From Bifidobacterium breve (GTDB lineage: Bacteria; Actinomycetota; Thermoleophilia; Solirubrobacterales; Solirubrobacteraceae): 64,000 bases of DNA. The stretch is taken from assembly GCA_945889475.1 (NCBI GenBank), contig CAMDBT010000006.1, positions 1-64,000 of the forward strand, read 5' to 3'. The notes below the pieces were generated by a model. That model was not told the DNA's origin. It made no database searches and worked only from the letters and a program-made list of their open reading frames with translations. The translations under genes were made by a program, and so were the position numbers. This document shows, piece after piece, positions 55,831 to 63,381 of this stretch; the first letter of the stretch is position 1; each line of letters starts with the position of its first letter.

Positions 55831-56565
55831 ATGATTGGACGACGACTCATCGCTCGCAGGCGCGGCGCGCTCGGCATTGGATTGGCCGCCGGGGCGATCT
55901 TCGCGTTCGCTGGCTGCACGAACGATTTGCCTTCGGTCGAGAACTCAAATCTTGTCAACGGCAAGCAGCTCTTCGTCCAGAAATGCGGCTCGTGCCACGT
56001 CCTTGCCCGAGCCGATAGCAAAGGGGTTTCAGGACCTAATCTAGACGACGCCTTCGCCGCAGCTCGGCTCGAGAACTGGGGCGACGACGGGATCCGCGGA
56101 GTTGTGTACGGCCAGATTCTGTTCCCCAACCAGAACGCCCCGATGCCAGCCAATCTTGTTACCGGCAAGGATGCTGCCGACGTTGCTGCCTACGTAGGGG
56201 CGGTCGCTGCGAAGCCCGGCAAAGACGTTGGCCTGCTCGCCTCCGCGGTAGCGAAGGCAGACGGCGGTAGTTCCCCTGGTGGCAAGCTGTTCGTCAGCGG
56301 CGACCCAGCGACCGGCGCGCTGGCGTGCGGCTCTTGCCATCTGCTGAAGGCGGCAGGAACAACAGGTGGCTCAGGGCCGAACCTTGACACAGCGCTGAAG
56401 GGGCAGGACGCAGCGATGATCACGAGCTCAATCCTTGACCCCGACGCGCTCATCGCCGCGGGCTTCGCGAAGGGCGTAATGCCTTCCAACTACGCGACCG
56501 CACTGACGAAGGAGCAGATCGCTCAGATCGTCGCCTATCTCGAGAAGTCAATCAACGGCCAGTAG
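55831..56565 (+). CDS. diheme c-type cytochrome, membrane lipoprotein
   Basis: 244 aa from ATG 55831. N-terminal signal with lipobox FAGC anchors it outside the membrane. Two CGSCH heme-binding sites follow (FVQKCGSCHVLA and ALACGSCHLLK). The second domain is strikingly like the cytochrome c domain fused to CtaC in this window (both have FV-x-G-x-PATGA, KAAGTT, KG-x-MP-x-NYAT). It probably donates electrons to the oxidase encoded next door on the opposite strand. Confidence 0.9.
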   Translation: MIGRRLIARRRGALGIGLAAGAIFAFAGCTNDLPSVENSNLVNGKQLFVQKCGSCHVLARADSKGVSGPNLDDAFAAARLENWGDDGIRGVVYGQILFPNQNAPMPANLVTGKDAADVAAYVGAVAAKPGKDVGLLASAVAKADGGSSPGGKLFVSGDPATGALACGSCHLLKAAGTTGGSGPNLDTALKGQDAAMITSSILDPDALIAAGFAKGVMPSNYATALTKEQIAQIVAYLEKSINGQ

Positions 56566-56596
56566 CGCCGCGCCGGGAAGGACAACGCGGCCTGAA

Positions 56597-56613
56597 CAGC
56601 GCGACGGGCGCTG
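56597..56613. terminator. candidate bidirectional terminator between cytochrome gene and oxidase cluster
   Basis: CAGCGC and GCGCTG flank GACGG in the short convergent gap. No T-run on either side. Confidence 0.35.
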
Positions 56614-56617
56614 GGCG

Positions 56618-56797
56618 CTACAGCGCGCGAGCGAGAACGGCCGCAGCGATCACTACGAGGCAGCCGCCGACGACCCAGGCCAGCGCTTTGAAGGCGCCTG
56701 ATTCGGTCCGAAACGGATCGAGTATCCGTGGCGCGGGCTTTTCCGCCGGCGAGGCCTCGCCTGATCGCGGTTCTGGCGCCTCTGGTTCGTGATCCAC
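56618..56797 (-). CDS. small membrane protein at end of oxidase cluster
   Basis: 59 aa from GTG 56797, 10 bp after the ctaE stop. Pro/Glu-rich head, then one C-terminal transmembrane helix (ALAWVVGGCLVVIAAAVLARA). The track start at 56851 would overlap ctaE and give an unlikely Arg/Ser-rich head. It may be a small accessory subunit of the oxidase. Confidence 0.55.
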   Translation of the reverse strand: MDHEPEAPEPRSGEASPAEKPAPRILDPFRTESGAFKALAWVVGGCLVVIAAAVLARAL

Positions 56798-56807
56798 CGG
56801 CGCCTGC

Positions 56808-57425
56808 CTAGAGCACGTAGATCGTCGTGAAGACGACGATCCACATCGCATCCACGAAGTGCCAGTAGATCCCCGGGACTTCGAGGCCGCGGTGGTTCTT
56901 CGGCCCGACCCTGCCTTTGAAGATCCTCACCGCCGACATCCAAAGCAACAGCAGGCCGATCACTACGTGAGCGCCGTGAAGGCCGGTCAGGCCGTAGAAG
57001 ACCGAGGCCGAGGCGCTCGTCTTCGGCGTGAAGCCGAGATGCAAGTACTCGTTGATCTGGATGAAGAGGAAGGTGGAGCCGAGCAGGAAGGTTGTGACAA
57101 TCCCAGCCCGCATCGCGAGCTGGTTGTCGCGCTTGGCGGAGACGTCGGTCCAGTGCATCGTGACCGACGACGAGAGCAAGATCGCGGCGTTGATCGCGGC
57201 GACCGCGACCGGAAGCCCTTCCCCCGGAGGCCAATCATCGGCGGAGACAACACGGATGAAGAAATAGGCCGCGAAGAATGCTCCGAAGAGCATCATCTCG
57301 GAGATGATGAAGAGCAGGATTCCGAGCACCTCGGAGTTGACGCGCGAGCTCTGGTTGGCGATCGGCGGCCCGTGGTGACTGTCGCCGTCGTGGCTGGCAG
57401 GGCTTGGGATTGAGGCGGCTTCCAT
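56808..57425 (-). CDS. ctaE: cytochrome c oxidase subunit III
   Basis: 205 aa from ATG 57425, with GGAG upstream. Five-helix short form of subunit III: LGILLFIISEMMLFGAFFAAYF, TSASASVFYGLTGLHGAHVVIG with the conserved G-x-H, and the ending PGIYWHFVDAMWIVVFTTIYVL. It follows the USP-like gene by 10 bp in the same operon as ctaC and ctaD. Confidence 0.95.
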   Translation of the reverse strand: MEAASIPSPASHDGDSHHGPPIANQSSRVNSEVLGILLFIISEMMLFGAFFAAYFFIRVVSADDWPPGEGLPVAVAAINAAILLSSSVTMHWTDVSAKRDNQLAMRAGIVTTFLLGSTFLFIQINEYLHLGFTPKTSASASVFYGLTGLHGAHVVIGLLLLWMSAVRIFKGRVGPKNHRGLEVPGIYWHFVDAMWIVVFTTIYVL

Positions 57426-57435
57426 CGGTATCTCC

Positions 57436-58275
57436 TTAGGCCCCGCTGCGCGAGGCTGCCACCTCGGCGACGATGTGATCAACGGGCAGGCCCGAGGACT
57501 TCCTGATCCGCTCGATCAGGTCGGCACGGAGCCAGCCGGAGCGTGTTTCAGGGTAGGTCGAGACGACGATGTCGTCGACGTCAAAGAAGGCAAGCGCGTT
57601 CATCGTCGCCGTGTATGGGTCGGGGTCGCCGAGCAGTCCGGCCGCCAGCATCTCTTGCGCCTTCGCGCGATCAACAACCTGTGTCAGGCGGGCGCGGGCG
57701 CGCTTGACTGCCAAGTCATCGCCGCCCTCGGTCGGCACTACAAAGATGAACAGTCGCTCGCGCCCAGCTGGCTCGTCGCTGGCGAGCCTGTGCAGCTCGG
57801 CTATCAGCGCATCGCTGCTCGTCGTCCTGTTGGCGACGACCAGCGTGATGTCGAATGGCGACCCGGCGCTTTGCTCTGTGACGATGTGTTCGACTGTGAT
57901 CTCGGTGGCGTTGCGAACTCTCTCAACGACGCCGCTGGCGAGCCATCCTGATTCGCCTTCGGGAAGCGTTGAGATCAGGATTAGATCGGGGCTGTATTCA
58001 GCTACCGCGTCGAGCGTCGCTGAGTAGGGGTCGGGATCACCAACCTCGCCAATGCAGTCAATCCCGATTTCGCGCAGCACCCCGCGCGCAAGGTCCACGC
58101 GAACCTGCGCCGCCTCGTAGACGTTGTCGCTGTAGGTGAAGTTTCCGTGTGTCGGCGTCCGGCGCGGAACACAGAGGACGACGCGCACCGTTCCCGCTGC
58201 CGCTTCGCTGCGTGCGCGCTCCAGCAGCGGGCCCGCGGTCAACGTTTCGTTGGCGATGACGAGGATCGTCCGCAT
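57436..58275 (-). CDS. tandem USP-like protein within oxidase operon
   Basis: 279 aa made of two homologous halves. Half 1: RTILVIANETLTAGPLLERA ... GDPDPYSATLDAVAEYSPDL ... EGESGWLASGVVERVR. Half 2: ITLVVANRTTSSDALIAEL ... GDPDPYTATMNALAFFDVDD ... ETRSGWLRADLIERIR. Each ends in a similar T/PV-x-HIV strand. The fold looks like universal stress protein or other Rossmann-like alpha/beta domains, but without the classic GxxGS ATP loop. It sits 3 bp after ctaD and 10 bp before ctaE, so it is clearly co-transcribed with the oxidase. A regulatory or assembly role is inference. Confidence 0.8.
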   Translation of the reverse strand: MRTILVIANETLTAGPLLERARSEAAAGTVRVVLCVPRRTPTHGNFTYSDNVYEAAQVRVDLARGVLREIGIDCIGEVGDPDPYSATLDAVAEYSPDLILISTLPEGESGWLASGVVERVRNATEITVEHIVTEQSAGSPFDITLVVANRTTSSDALIAELHRLASDEPAGRERLFIFVVPTEGGDDLAVKRARARLTQVVDRAKAQEMLAAGLLGDPDPYTATMNALAFFDVDDIVVSTYPETRSGWLRADLIERIRKSSGLPVDHIVAEVAASRSGA

Positions 58276-58278
58276 CGG

Positions 58279-60162
58279 TCAGTCCGCCTCACTGGCGCCG
58301 ACCGCTACCGGTTCCGGTTTGGAGTCGGCGAAGACGGCGTGGACGGCACCCGGCACGCCGTACTCGTAGGGGCCGCCGACAACCGATGGGATCGCATCGA
58401 AGTTGAAGATCGGCGGCGGCGACGAGACCTGCCACTCGATTGTCAACGAGTTCCATGGATTCGGCCCGGCCTCCGGGCCCGTACGCCACGAGACGATCAT
58501 GTTGTAGAGGAAGATCAGTGATGAAAGGCCGACGACGAACGACGCGATCGAGATGATCATGTTCCAGGTTGCGAACTGCTCGGCGTAATCCGAAACTCGC
58601 CGCGGCATCCCTTGAACACCGATCAGGTGCATCGGCGCGAAGGTCACGTTGAAGAAGATGAAGGTCAGCCAGAAATGGATCTTGCCTAGCCGCTCGTTGA
58701 ACATTCGGCCCGTCATCTTCGGGAACCAGAAGTAGATTCCCGCGAAGATCGTGAACAGCGAGCCGCCGAAGAGGACGTAATGGATGTGGGCAACGATGAA
58801 GTAGGTGTCGCTGACGTGAATGTCGAGCGGAACCATCGCGAGCATCACGCCGGAGATGCCGCCGAGCGTGAACATCGCGATGAAACCGACAGCCCAAAGC
58901 ATCGGCGTGTCCATTTTCAGCACTCCACGCCAGAGCGTTGCGACCCAAGAGAAGATCTTGATTCCAGTTGGAATCGCAATGATCGCCGTCGTGATCATCA
59001 TCGGTATTCGAATCCAGTCCGACATTCCCGAGACGAACATGTGGTGGGCCCAGACGGTGAAGCCCAGCAGCACGATCGCGAGCAGCGAGAAGGCCATCAT
59101 TCGGTAGCCGAAGATCGGCTTTCGCGCCCGCGTTGCTAAGACCTCGCTGATGATTCCGAAGCCAGGCAGCATCATGATGTAGACCGCCGGGTGTGAGTAG
59201 AACCAAAAGACGTGCTGGTACATCAGCACGTCGCCACCGTTGGCAGGATTGAAGAAGTTGAAGCCGAGCGCTCGGTCGAGGATCACCATGAACTGCGAGG
59301 CGGCGATGAACGGCGTTGCGATCACTACCAGCAGCGAAGTTGAGAAGTTGGCCCAGACTAGGAGCGGCATGCGGAAGAAGGTCATCCCCGGGGCGCGCAT
59401 CGTGATGATCGTGACGAGGAAGTTGAGCGCAGTTGCGATTGAGGAGGCGCCTGCGAACTGAACGGCGATAGTGAAGAAAGCCTGCCCGATCGGTGCGTCG
59501 ACAGAGAGCGGCGCGTAGGCCGTCCAGCCAGCTGCGAACGATCCCCCCGGAGCTAGGAACGAGAGCAGCATCATCACGCCAGCCACCGGCAGCATCCAGA
59601 AGGAGAGCGCGTTCAGGCGCGGGAAGGCCATGTCCGGCGCGCCGATCATCAGCGGCAGCACGTAGTTGGCGATCCCAGCGAAGATTGGGATCACGAAGAG
59701 GAAGATCAGCAGCGTTGCGTGGATAGAGAAGATTCCGTTGAAGGTGTTTGGATCAACGAACTGCCGGCCGGGGGCAGCGAGCTCAGCGCGCACCAGCATC
59801 GCCATCAGTCCGCCGATGAACATGAAGACGAACGAGACGCAGATGTACTGAATCCCAATCACCTTGTGATCGGTATTGACCTTGAAGTAGTCGCGCCAAC
59901 TCTTTGCGCCGTGGTCGGCGTGGTCATCAACGACTGTGCGCCCGCTTGCCCATCGCAGCCAGTAGTCGAAACATCCGATCCCGCCAAGGAAGAAGAGCGG
60001 CACCATCAGCAGTGAGATCTGCAGCACCGAGGTGCTGTCATAGACCGGCTCTACCGCGAATGCTGCGCGCAGTCCGGTGCTGAGAGCGAGGCAGACGAGG
60101 ACGCCGAGGATTGAGAACGCGAGCGCCCTATACCAGCCTGGCTGTCGGATCTTCGCGGCCAT
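58279..60162 (-). CDS. ctaD: cytochrome c oxidase subunit I (A2-type, caa3)
   Basis: 627 aa from ATG 60162, which has GGAGAGG upstream (the track's TTG is one codon earlier). It holds the low-spin heme and the heme-CuB centre. Ligand segments: SIHATLLIFLF, WFYSHPAVYIMMLPGFG, WAHHMFVSG and VAHIHYVLFGG. YSHPAVY in place of the usual GHPEVY lacks the D-channel glutamate and marks the A2 subfamily, as in Thermus caa3. An extra N-terminal pair of helices precedes the standard core. It directly follows ctaC. Confidence 0.96.
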   Translation of the reverse strand: MAAKIRQPGWYRALAFSILGVLVCLALSTGLRAAFAVEPVYDSTSVLQISLLMVPLFFLGGIGCFDYWLRWASGRTVVDDHADHGAKSWRDYFKVNTDHKVIGIQYICVSFVFMFIGGLMAMLVRAELAAPGRQFVDPNTFNGIFSIHATLLIFLFVIPIFAGIANYVLPLMIGAPDMAFPRLNALSFWMLPVAGVMMLLSFLAPGGSFAAGWTAYAPLSVDAPIGQAFFTIAVQFAGASSIATALNFLVTIITMRAPGMTFFRMPLLVWANFSTSLLVVIATPFIAASQFMVILDRALGFNFFNPANGGDVLMYQHVFWFYSHPAVYIMMLPGFGIISEVLATRARKPIFGYRMMAFSLLAIVLLGFTVWAHHMFVSGMSDWIRIPMMITTAIIAIPTGIKIFSWVATLWRGVLKMDTPMLWAVGFIAMFTLGGISGVMLAMVPLDIHVSDTYFIVAHIHYVLFGGSLFTIFAGIYFWFPKMTGRMFNERLGKIHFWLTFIFFNVTFAPMHLIGVQGMPRRVSDYAEQFATWNMIISIASFVVGLSSLIFLYNMIVSWRTGPEAGPNPWNSLTIEWQVSSPPPIFNFDAIPSVVGGPYEYGVPGAVHAVFADSKPEPVAVGASEAD

Positions 60163-60165
60163 CAA

Positions 60166-61245
60166 TTAACCCTCTCCGTGCACGCTTTGGTCAATGTATT
60201 TGACCAGAGCGTCGAGCTGTGGCTTCGTCATCGTCGTCGCGTAGTTGGCTGGCATTATGCCCTTGCTGTAGCCCGCCACGATCTCTTTGTTTGGATTGAC
60301 GATCATCTCCATGATCCCGGCGGCGTCGTCGGCTTGGAGTATCTCGTCGAGGTTTGGCCCCGTCGTAGCTGTCGTCCCGGCGGCCTTCATTGTGTGGCAG
60401 GCACCGCAGGCTGTCGCCCCCGTCGCCGGGTTGCCAGCGACGAACATTTGCTTGCCGACGGCGTCGGTGCTGGCGCCGGCGGCTGGGGCGGGCGCGCCCG
60501 CCTGCTTAGCAAGGCCGGCCATCACGGTCGCATAGCGTTCGGCTGTGAGAACCGTGACCGTTTGGCGCATGTAGGCGTGTCCGAGGCCACAGAGTTCGGC
60601 GCAGACGACCTCGAAGGTGCCAAGTTTTGTTGGTGTCAGGTTGTAGGTGGTTGTGATGCCTGGCACCGCATCGACCTTCAGCCTGAAGGCAGGTACCCAG
60701 AAGTCGTGGATCACGTCCGCTGAGCGAACGTTGAACTTGACCGGCTCGTTGATTGGGAGGTAAAGCTTGGCGCTCTTGACCGGCCCGGCAGCGGTCTTGG
60801 TTTCAAAGTCCCAAGCGAACTGGACGCCGTTGACGTTCACGACCCGCGTGCCCTTAGCCGGCGCGGACTGGATGTCAACTAGCAGTATCGCGGCGTAGGT
60901 CGTCAGTGCAGCGATGATTACGGTTGGGACGATCGTCCAGATCACTTCCAGTTTGGTGCTGCCGTGGATCGGCGGCCCATCGAGATCTTCCTCGCCTGGG
61001 CGCTGGCGCCAGCGCCAGATGCTGAAAAGCATCATCGCGGTTACGGCGACGAAGATCGGCACCGAGACGACCACGAGCACGTCCCAGAAGGTGTCGATTG
61101 GCGCTGCGATGCTTGAGCCCTGCTCCGGGAACCAGTCGAGCGCGAGCATGAAAATGATGCCGACCACGGAGGCGACGACGCTGATCGCGAGCAGCACGAT
61201 CCAGTTTTTCGCGGTAACGGCGCCGCGGTGAGATTGACCAGTCAC
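60166..61245 (-). CDS. ctaC: cytochrome c oxidase subunit II with fused cytochrome c
   Basis: 359 aa, GTG start. Two transmembrane helices (residues about 14-36 and 55-78), then the cupredoxin CuA domain (VIHDFWVPAF; CAELCGLGHAYM with both Cys, Glu, His and Met ligands), and a C-terminal cytochrome c domain (CGACH at about 280, distal Met in GIMPANYAT). This makes the enzyme a caa3-type oxidase. First gene of the operon, with its own -10 box. Confidence 0.96.
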   Translation of the reverse strand: MTGQSHRGAVTAKNWIVLLAISVVASVVGIIFMLALDWFPEQGSSIAAPIDTFWDVLVVVSVPIFVAVTAMMLFSIWRWRQRPGEEDLDGPPIHGSTKLEVIWTIVPTVIIAALTTYAAILLVDIQSAPAKGTRVVNVNGVQFAWDFETKTAAGPVKSAKLYLPINEPVKFNVRSADVIHDFWVPAFRLKVDAVPGITTTYNLTPTKLGTFEVVCAELCGLGHAYMRQTVTVLTAERYATVMAGLAKQAGAPAPAAGASTDAVGKQMFVAGNPATGATACGACHTMKAAGTTATTGPNLDEILQADDAAGIMEMIVNPNKEIVAGYSKGIMPANYATTMTKPQLDALVKYIDQSVHGEG

Positions 61246-61575
61246 TGGCGCAGAAGTTTACCGGTCGCAGGCGACGCAGGCGTGCTGCTAGGCGAGCCTG
61301 GCTCGCAGCCGCTGGAAGCCGATCTAGCGGTCGTCAGCTCAGCGGCGCGACCGATTTGGATGGCGGTCAGTTACTGGCGCACGGCTGTGTGGCCAACCTC
61401 GGCGCACGTGCTCAACCGATGGCGCCGCGATGACGCGATGCTGCGCGCGAGCTGATCGAGAAGCCAACTCGTCGCCGGAATCGACTTCAACCATACAAGC
61501 GACCTCGTGGTCGAGCCCGGAGCGAGCAGAGATTGCCTGCTCTCAGCTGGTTATTGGCTCGATAGGCGCCGGTAA
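61228..61575 (+). other. open frame interrupted by one TGA; possible remnant or noise
   Basis: A plus-strand frame runs through the ctaC start region to 61455 (TGA) and continues open to TAA at 61573-61575. I recognise no family, the start would overlap ctaC, and the sequence shows no ribosome site. The 438-bp gap 61246-61683 otherwise holds the ctaC promoter and the CBS gene leader. Confidence 0.25.
61255..61260 (-). promoter_or_regulatory. candidate leaderless -10 box of ctaC operon
   Basis: Minus-strand TAAACT, 9 nt upstream of the GTG at 61245. Confidence 0.5.
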
Positions 61576-61683
61576 TGCGATCGCGGCACCGCTGCTGTAG
61601 GTGGTCGGTAGAGCGCGGTCGCCCTAGACAACGCGCGCGACAGCGGTTAGTTTCGCCGCATCGTCGAATGCGGAGGTGGAGCC

Positions 61684-62118
61684 ATGACGATGCAGGTGGG
61701 TGAAGCGATGAGCGAGTCGGTTCTGACGGTCGGCCCAGGCCACACGCTGCGCGAGGTCGCGACGCTAATGGCGGCGAGGCAGATTGGTTCTGCTGTAGTT
61801 CACGATCCCGAACGCCCGGGGCCAGGCATCATCACGGAGCGCGACATCATGCTCTCGCTCGGGGCAGGCGAATCACCTGACGAGGAGCTTGTCGAAACGC
61901 ACATGGCCAGCGACGTGATCTTTGCCGCACCGGACTGGTCGCTCGACGAGGCCGCCGACGCGATGGTGCTCCACGGTTTTCGCCACCTAGTTGTTGTCAG
62001 CGGTGGCGCGGTGGCGGGAATGCTCTCAATGCGCGACCTTGTGCGCTGCTACGTCGAGTTGGCCGCGGAAAAGGCGAACGTCGGCGCCGCGGAAACGGCG
62101 AGCGAACGCGAGCGCTAG
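61684..62118 (+). CDS. CBS-domain pair protein
   Basis: 144 aa. Two CBS repeats: MTMQVGEAMSESVLTVGPGH to GPGIITERDIM, and HMASDVIFAAPDWSLDEAAD to GGAVAGMLSMRDLV. Start supported by the strong GGAGGTGGAG site. This is the only rightward gene among the oxidase genes and splits them in two groups. Possible energy sensor. It is distinct from the CBS protein at 50674. Confidence 0.92.
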   Translation: MTMQVGEAMSESVLTVGPGHTLREVATLMAARQIGSAVVHDPERPGPGIITERDIMLSLGAGESPDEELVETHMASDVIFAAPDWSLDEAADAMVLHGFRHLVVVSGGAVAGMLSMRDLVRCYVELAAEKANVGAAETASERER

Positions 62119-62339
62119 TCGCCGCTGGGTAGGTCGCCGTGCTCGGCGGCAGCGGCGCGGATCCAGCCGTAGATCGCTGCGAGCATGATCAACAGGCCGA
62201 TCACGCTGAGGTACCAAAGCTCGAGCAGACCGACCAGCAGCAACGAGAGGCCGACCGCTACCAGCACCGGCTGCAGACTGCCCGCTGGGATACGGATCCT
62301 CTCCCCGGCCGGCTCGGCACCACGCTCCTGCTCGCTCAT
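62115..62339 (-). CDS. small membrane protein of oxidase cluster (subunit IV-like)
   Basis: 74 aa. Charged N-terminus, two hydrophobic helices (VLVAVGLSLLLVGLLELWYL, VIGLLIMLAAIYGWI), acidic tail. Length and topology fit the small CtaF/subunit IV-like proteins of actinobacterial oxidases, but sequence alone is not decisive. Its ATG overlaps the stop of the 36-aa ORF (ATGA), and its end overlaps the CBS gene by 4 bp. Confidence 0.65.
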   Translation of the reverse strand: MSEQERGAEPAGERIRIPAGSLQPVLVAVGLSLLLVGLLELWYLSVIGLLIMLAAIYGWIRAAAAEHGDLPSGD

Positions 62340-62446
62340 GAGATGTAGAGCGCCGCGGCGATGAAGGAGAGCCCGAACATGACAAAGCCGATCGCGGTGA
62401 TCAGCAGTCCGGTTCGGTTGTTTTTTCTCGCGAGGTTCTTATCCAT
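62336..62446 (-). CDS. 36-aa single-span membrane peptide of oxidase cluster
   Basis: Too short for the ORF track. ATG 62446 to TGA 62336 encodes a basic head (MDKNLARKNNRTG) and one helix (LLITAIGFVMFGLSFIAAAL). It lies 16 bp after ctaB and its stop overlaps the next start by 4 bp, so the three are coupled. Probably a small oxidase subunit or assembly peptide. Confidence 0.65.
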   Translation of the reverse strand: MDKNLARKNNRTGLLITAIGFVMFGLSFIAAALYIS

Positions 62447-62462
62447 TGGTGGTTATCGAAGC

Positions 62463-63371
62463 TTACAGCCAGACATCGGCAACCATCGCTGCGAACAGGA
62501 CGGCAAGGTAGAGCAGCGAGAATAGGTAGAGGCGCAGTGCGGACGCGCGGTCGGCGCGGCGCCGCAGCTGCCAGGCCAGGACGATCAGTGTCAGTCCGAG
62601 CCCGAGCGAGACGATCAGGTAGGGAGTTCCGAGCCCGCCAGCGCAGAACGGAAGCTGCGAGACGGCGTAGAGCAGGACCGAATAGAGCAGAATCTGGCGT
62701 CGCGTTTCATCCTCGCCGCGGACCACGGGGAGCATCGGGATCTTGGCCGCTGCGTAGTCGTCCTTCATCAGCAGACTGAGCGCCCAGAAGTGGGGGGGAG
62801 TCCAGAAGAAGACGATGAAGAAGAGGAAGATCGCCAAACCGCTGAGCGAGCCGGTGACTGCAGCCCAGCCGACCAGCGGCGGCACGGCACCGGCAGCGCC
62901 GCCCCAGATGATGTTCTGCCAAGTGTGGCGTTTGAGCAGCATTGTGTAGCCGACGGCGTAGCCGAGAAATCCGGCCAACGAAAGCGCAGCGGCCAACGGG
63001 TTGACCAGCAACGCCAGCCAGAGCAGCGACGCTGCGCCGAGGATCAGGCCAAAGCTGAGCGCCGCGCGCGGTGAGACGCGCCCGGAAGCGACAGGCCGGT
63101 CGGCGGTCCTCTCCATCATCAGGTCGACGTCGCGGTCATACCAGTGGTTGATCGCGCCCGAGCCACCGGCCGACATCGCGCCGCCGATCAGGGTTGCGAC
63201 GATCAGCGCGATCGACGGGCGGCCTGCGATCAGCATCGCTGCGAGCGTCGTGAAGAGCAGCAGGCTCTGAACCTTCGGCTTCATCAGGGCGACGTAGTCG
63301 CTGACGCGCTGGCGCCCGGCGGACGGAGCGATCGCCGCCGCTCCGACTGTGCCTGTAACTAGCTGTGGCAT
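62463..63371 (-). CDS. ctaB: protoheme IX farnesyltransferase (heme O synthase)
   Basis: 302 aa from ATG 63371 (MPQLVTGTVGAAAIAPSAG). UbiA-type polytopic prenyltransferase: SDYVALMKPKVQSLLLFT, the prenyl-diphosphate motif GAINHWYDRDVDLMMERTAD and the second motif SLLMKDDYAAAKIPMLPVV. It makes heme O for the oxidase. The track start at 63590 lies inside ctaD2. Confidence 0.96.
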   Translation of the reverse strand: MPQLVTGTVGAAAIAPSAGRQRVSDYVALMKPKVQSLLLFTTLAAMLIAGRPSIALIVATLIGGAMSAGGSGAINHWYDRDVDLMMERTADRPVASGRVSPRAALSFGLILGAASLLWLALLVNPLAAALSLAGFLGYAVGYTMLLKRHTWQNIIWGGAAGAVPPLVGWAAVTGSLSGLAIFLFFIVFFWTPPHFWALSLLMKDDYAAAKIPMLPVVRGEDETRRQILLYSVLLYAVSQLPFCAGGLGTPYLIVSLGLGLTLIVLAWQLRRRADRASALRLYLFSLLYLAVLFAAMVADVWL

Positions 63372-63381
63372 CGCCGCGTCG

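Noticed and set aside
61228-61455. 75-aa ORF as a real gene
   Set aside because: It overlaps the ctaC start, has no RBS or family match, and the frame continues past its stop without gaining recognisable content.
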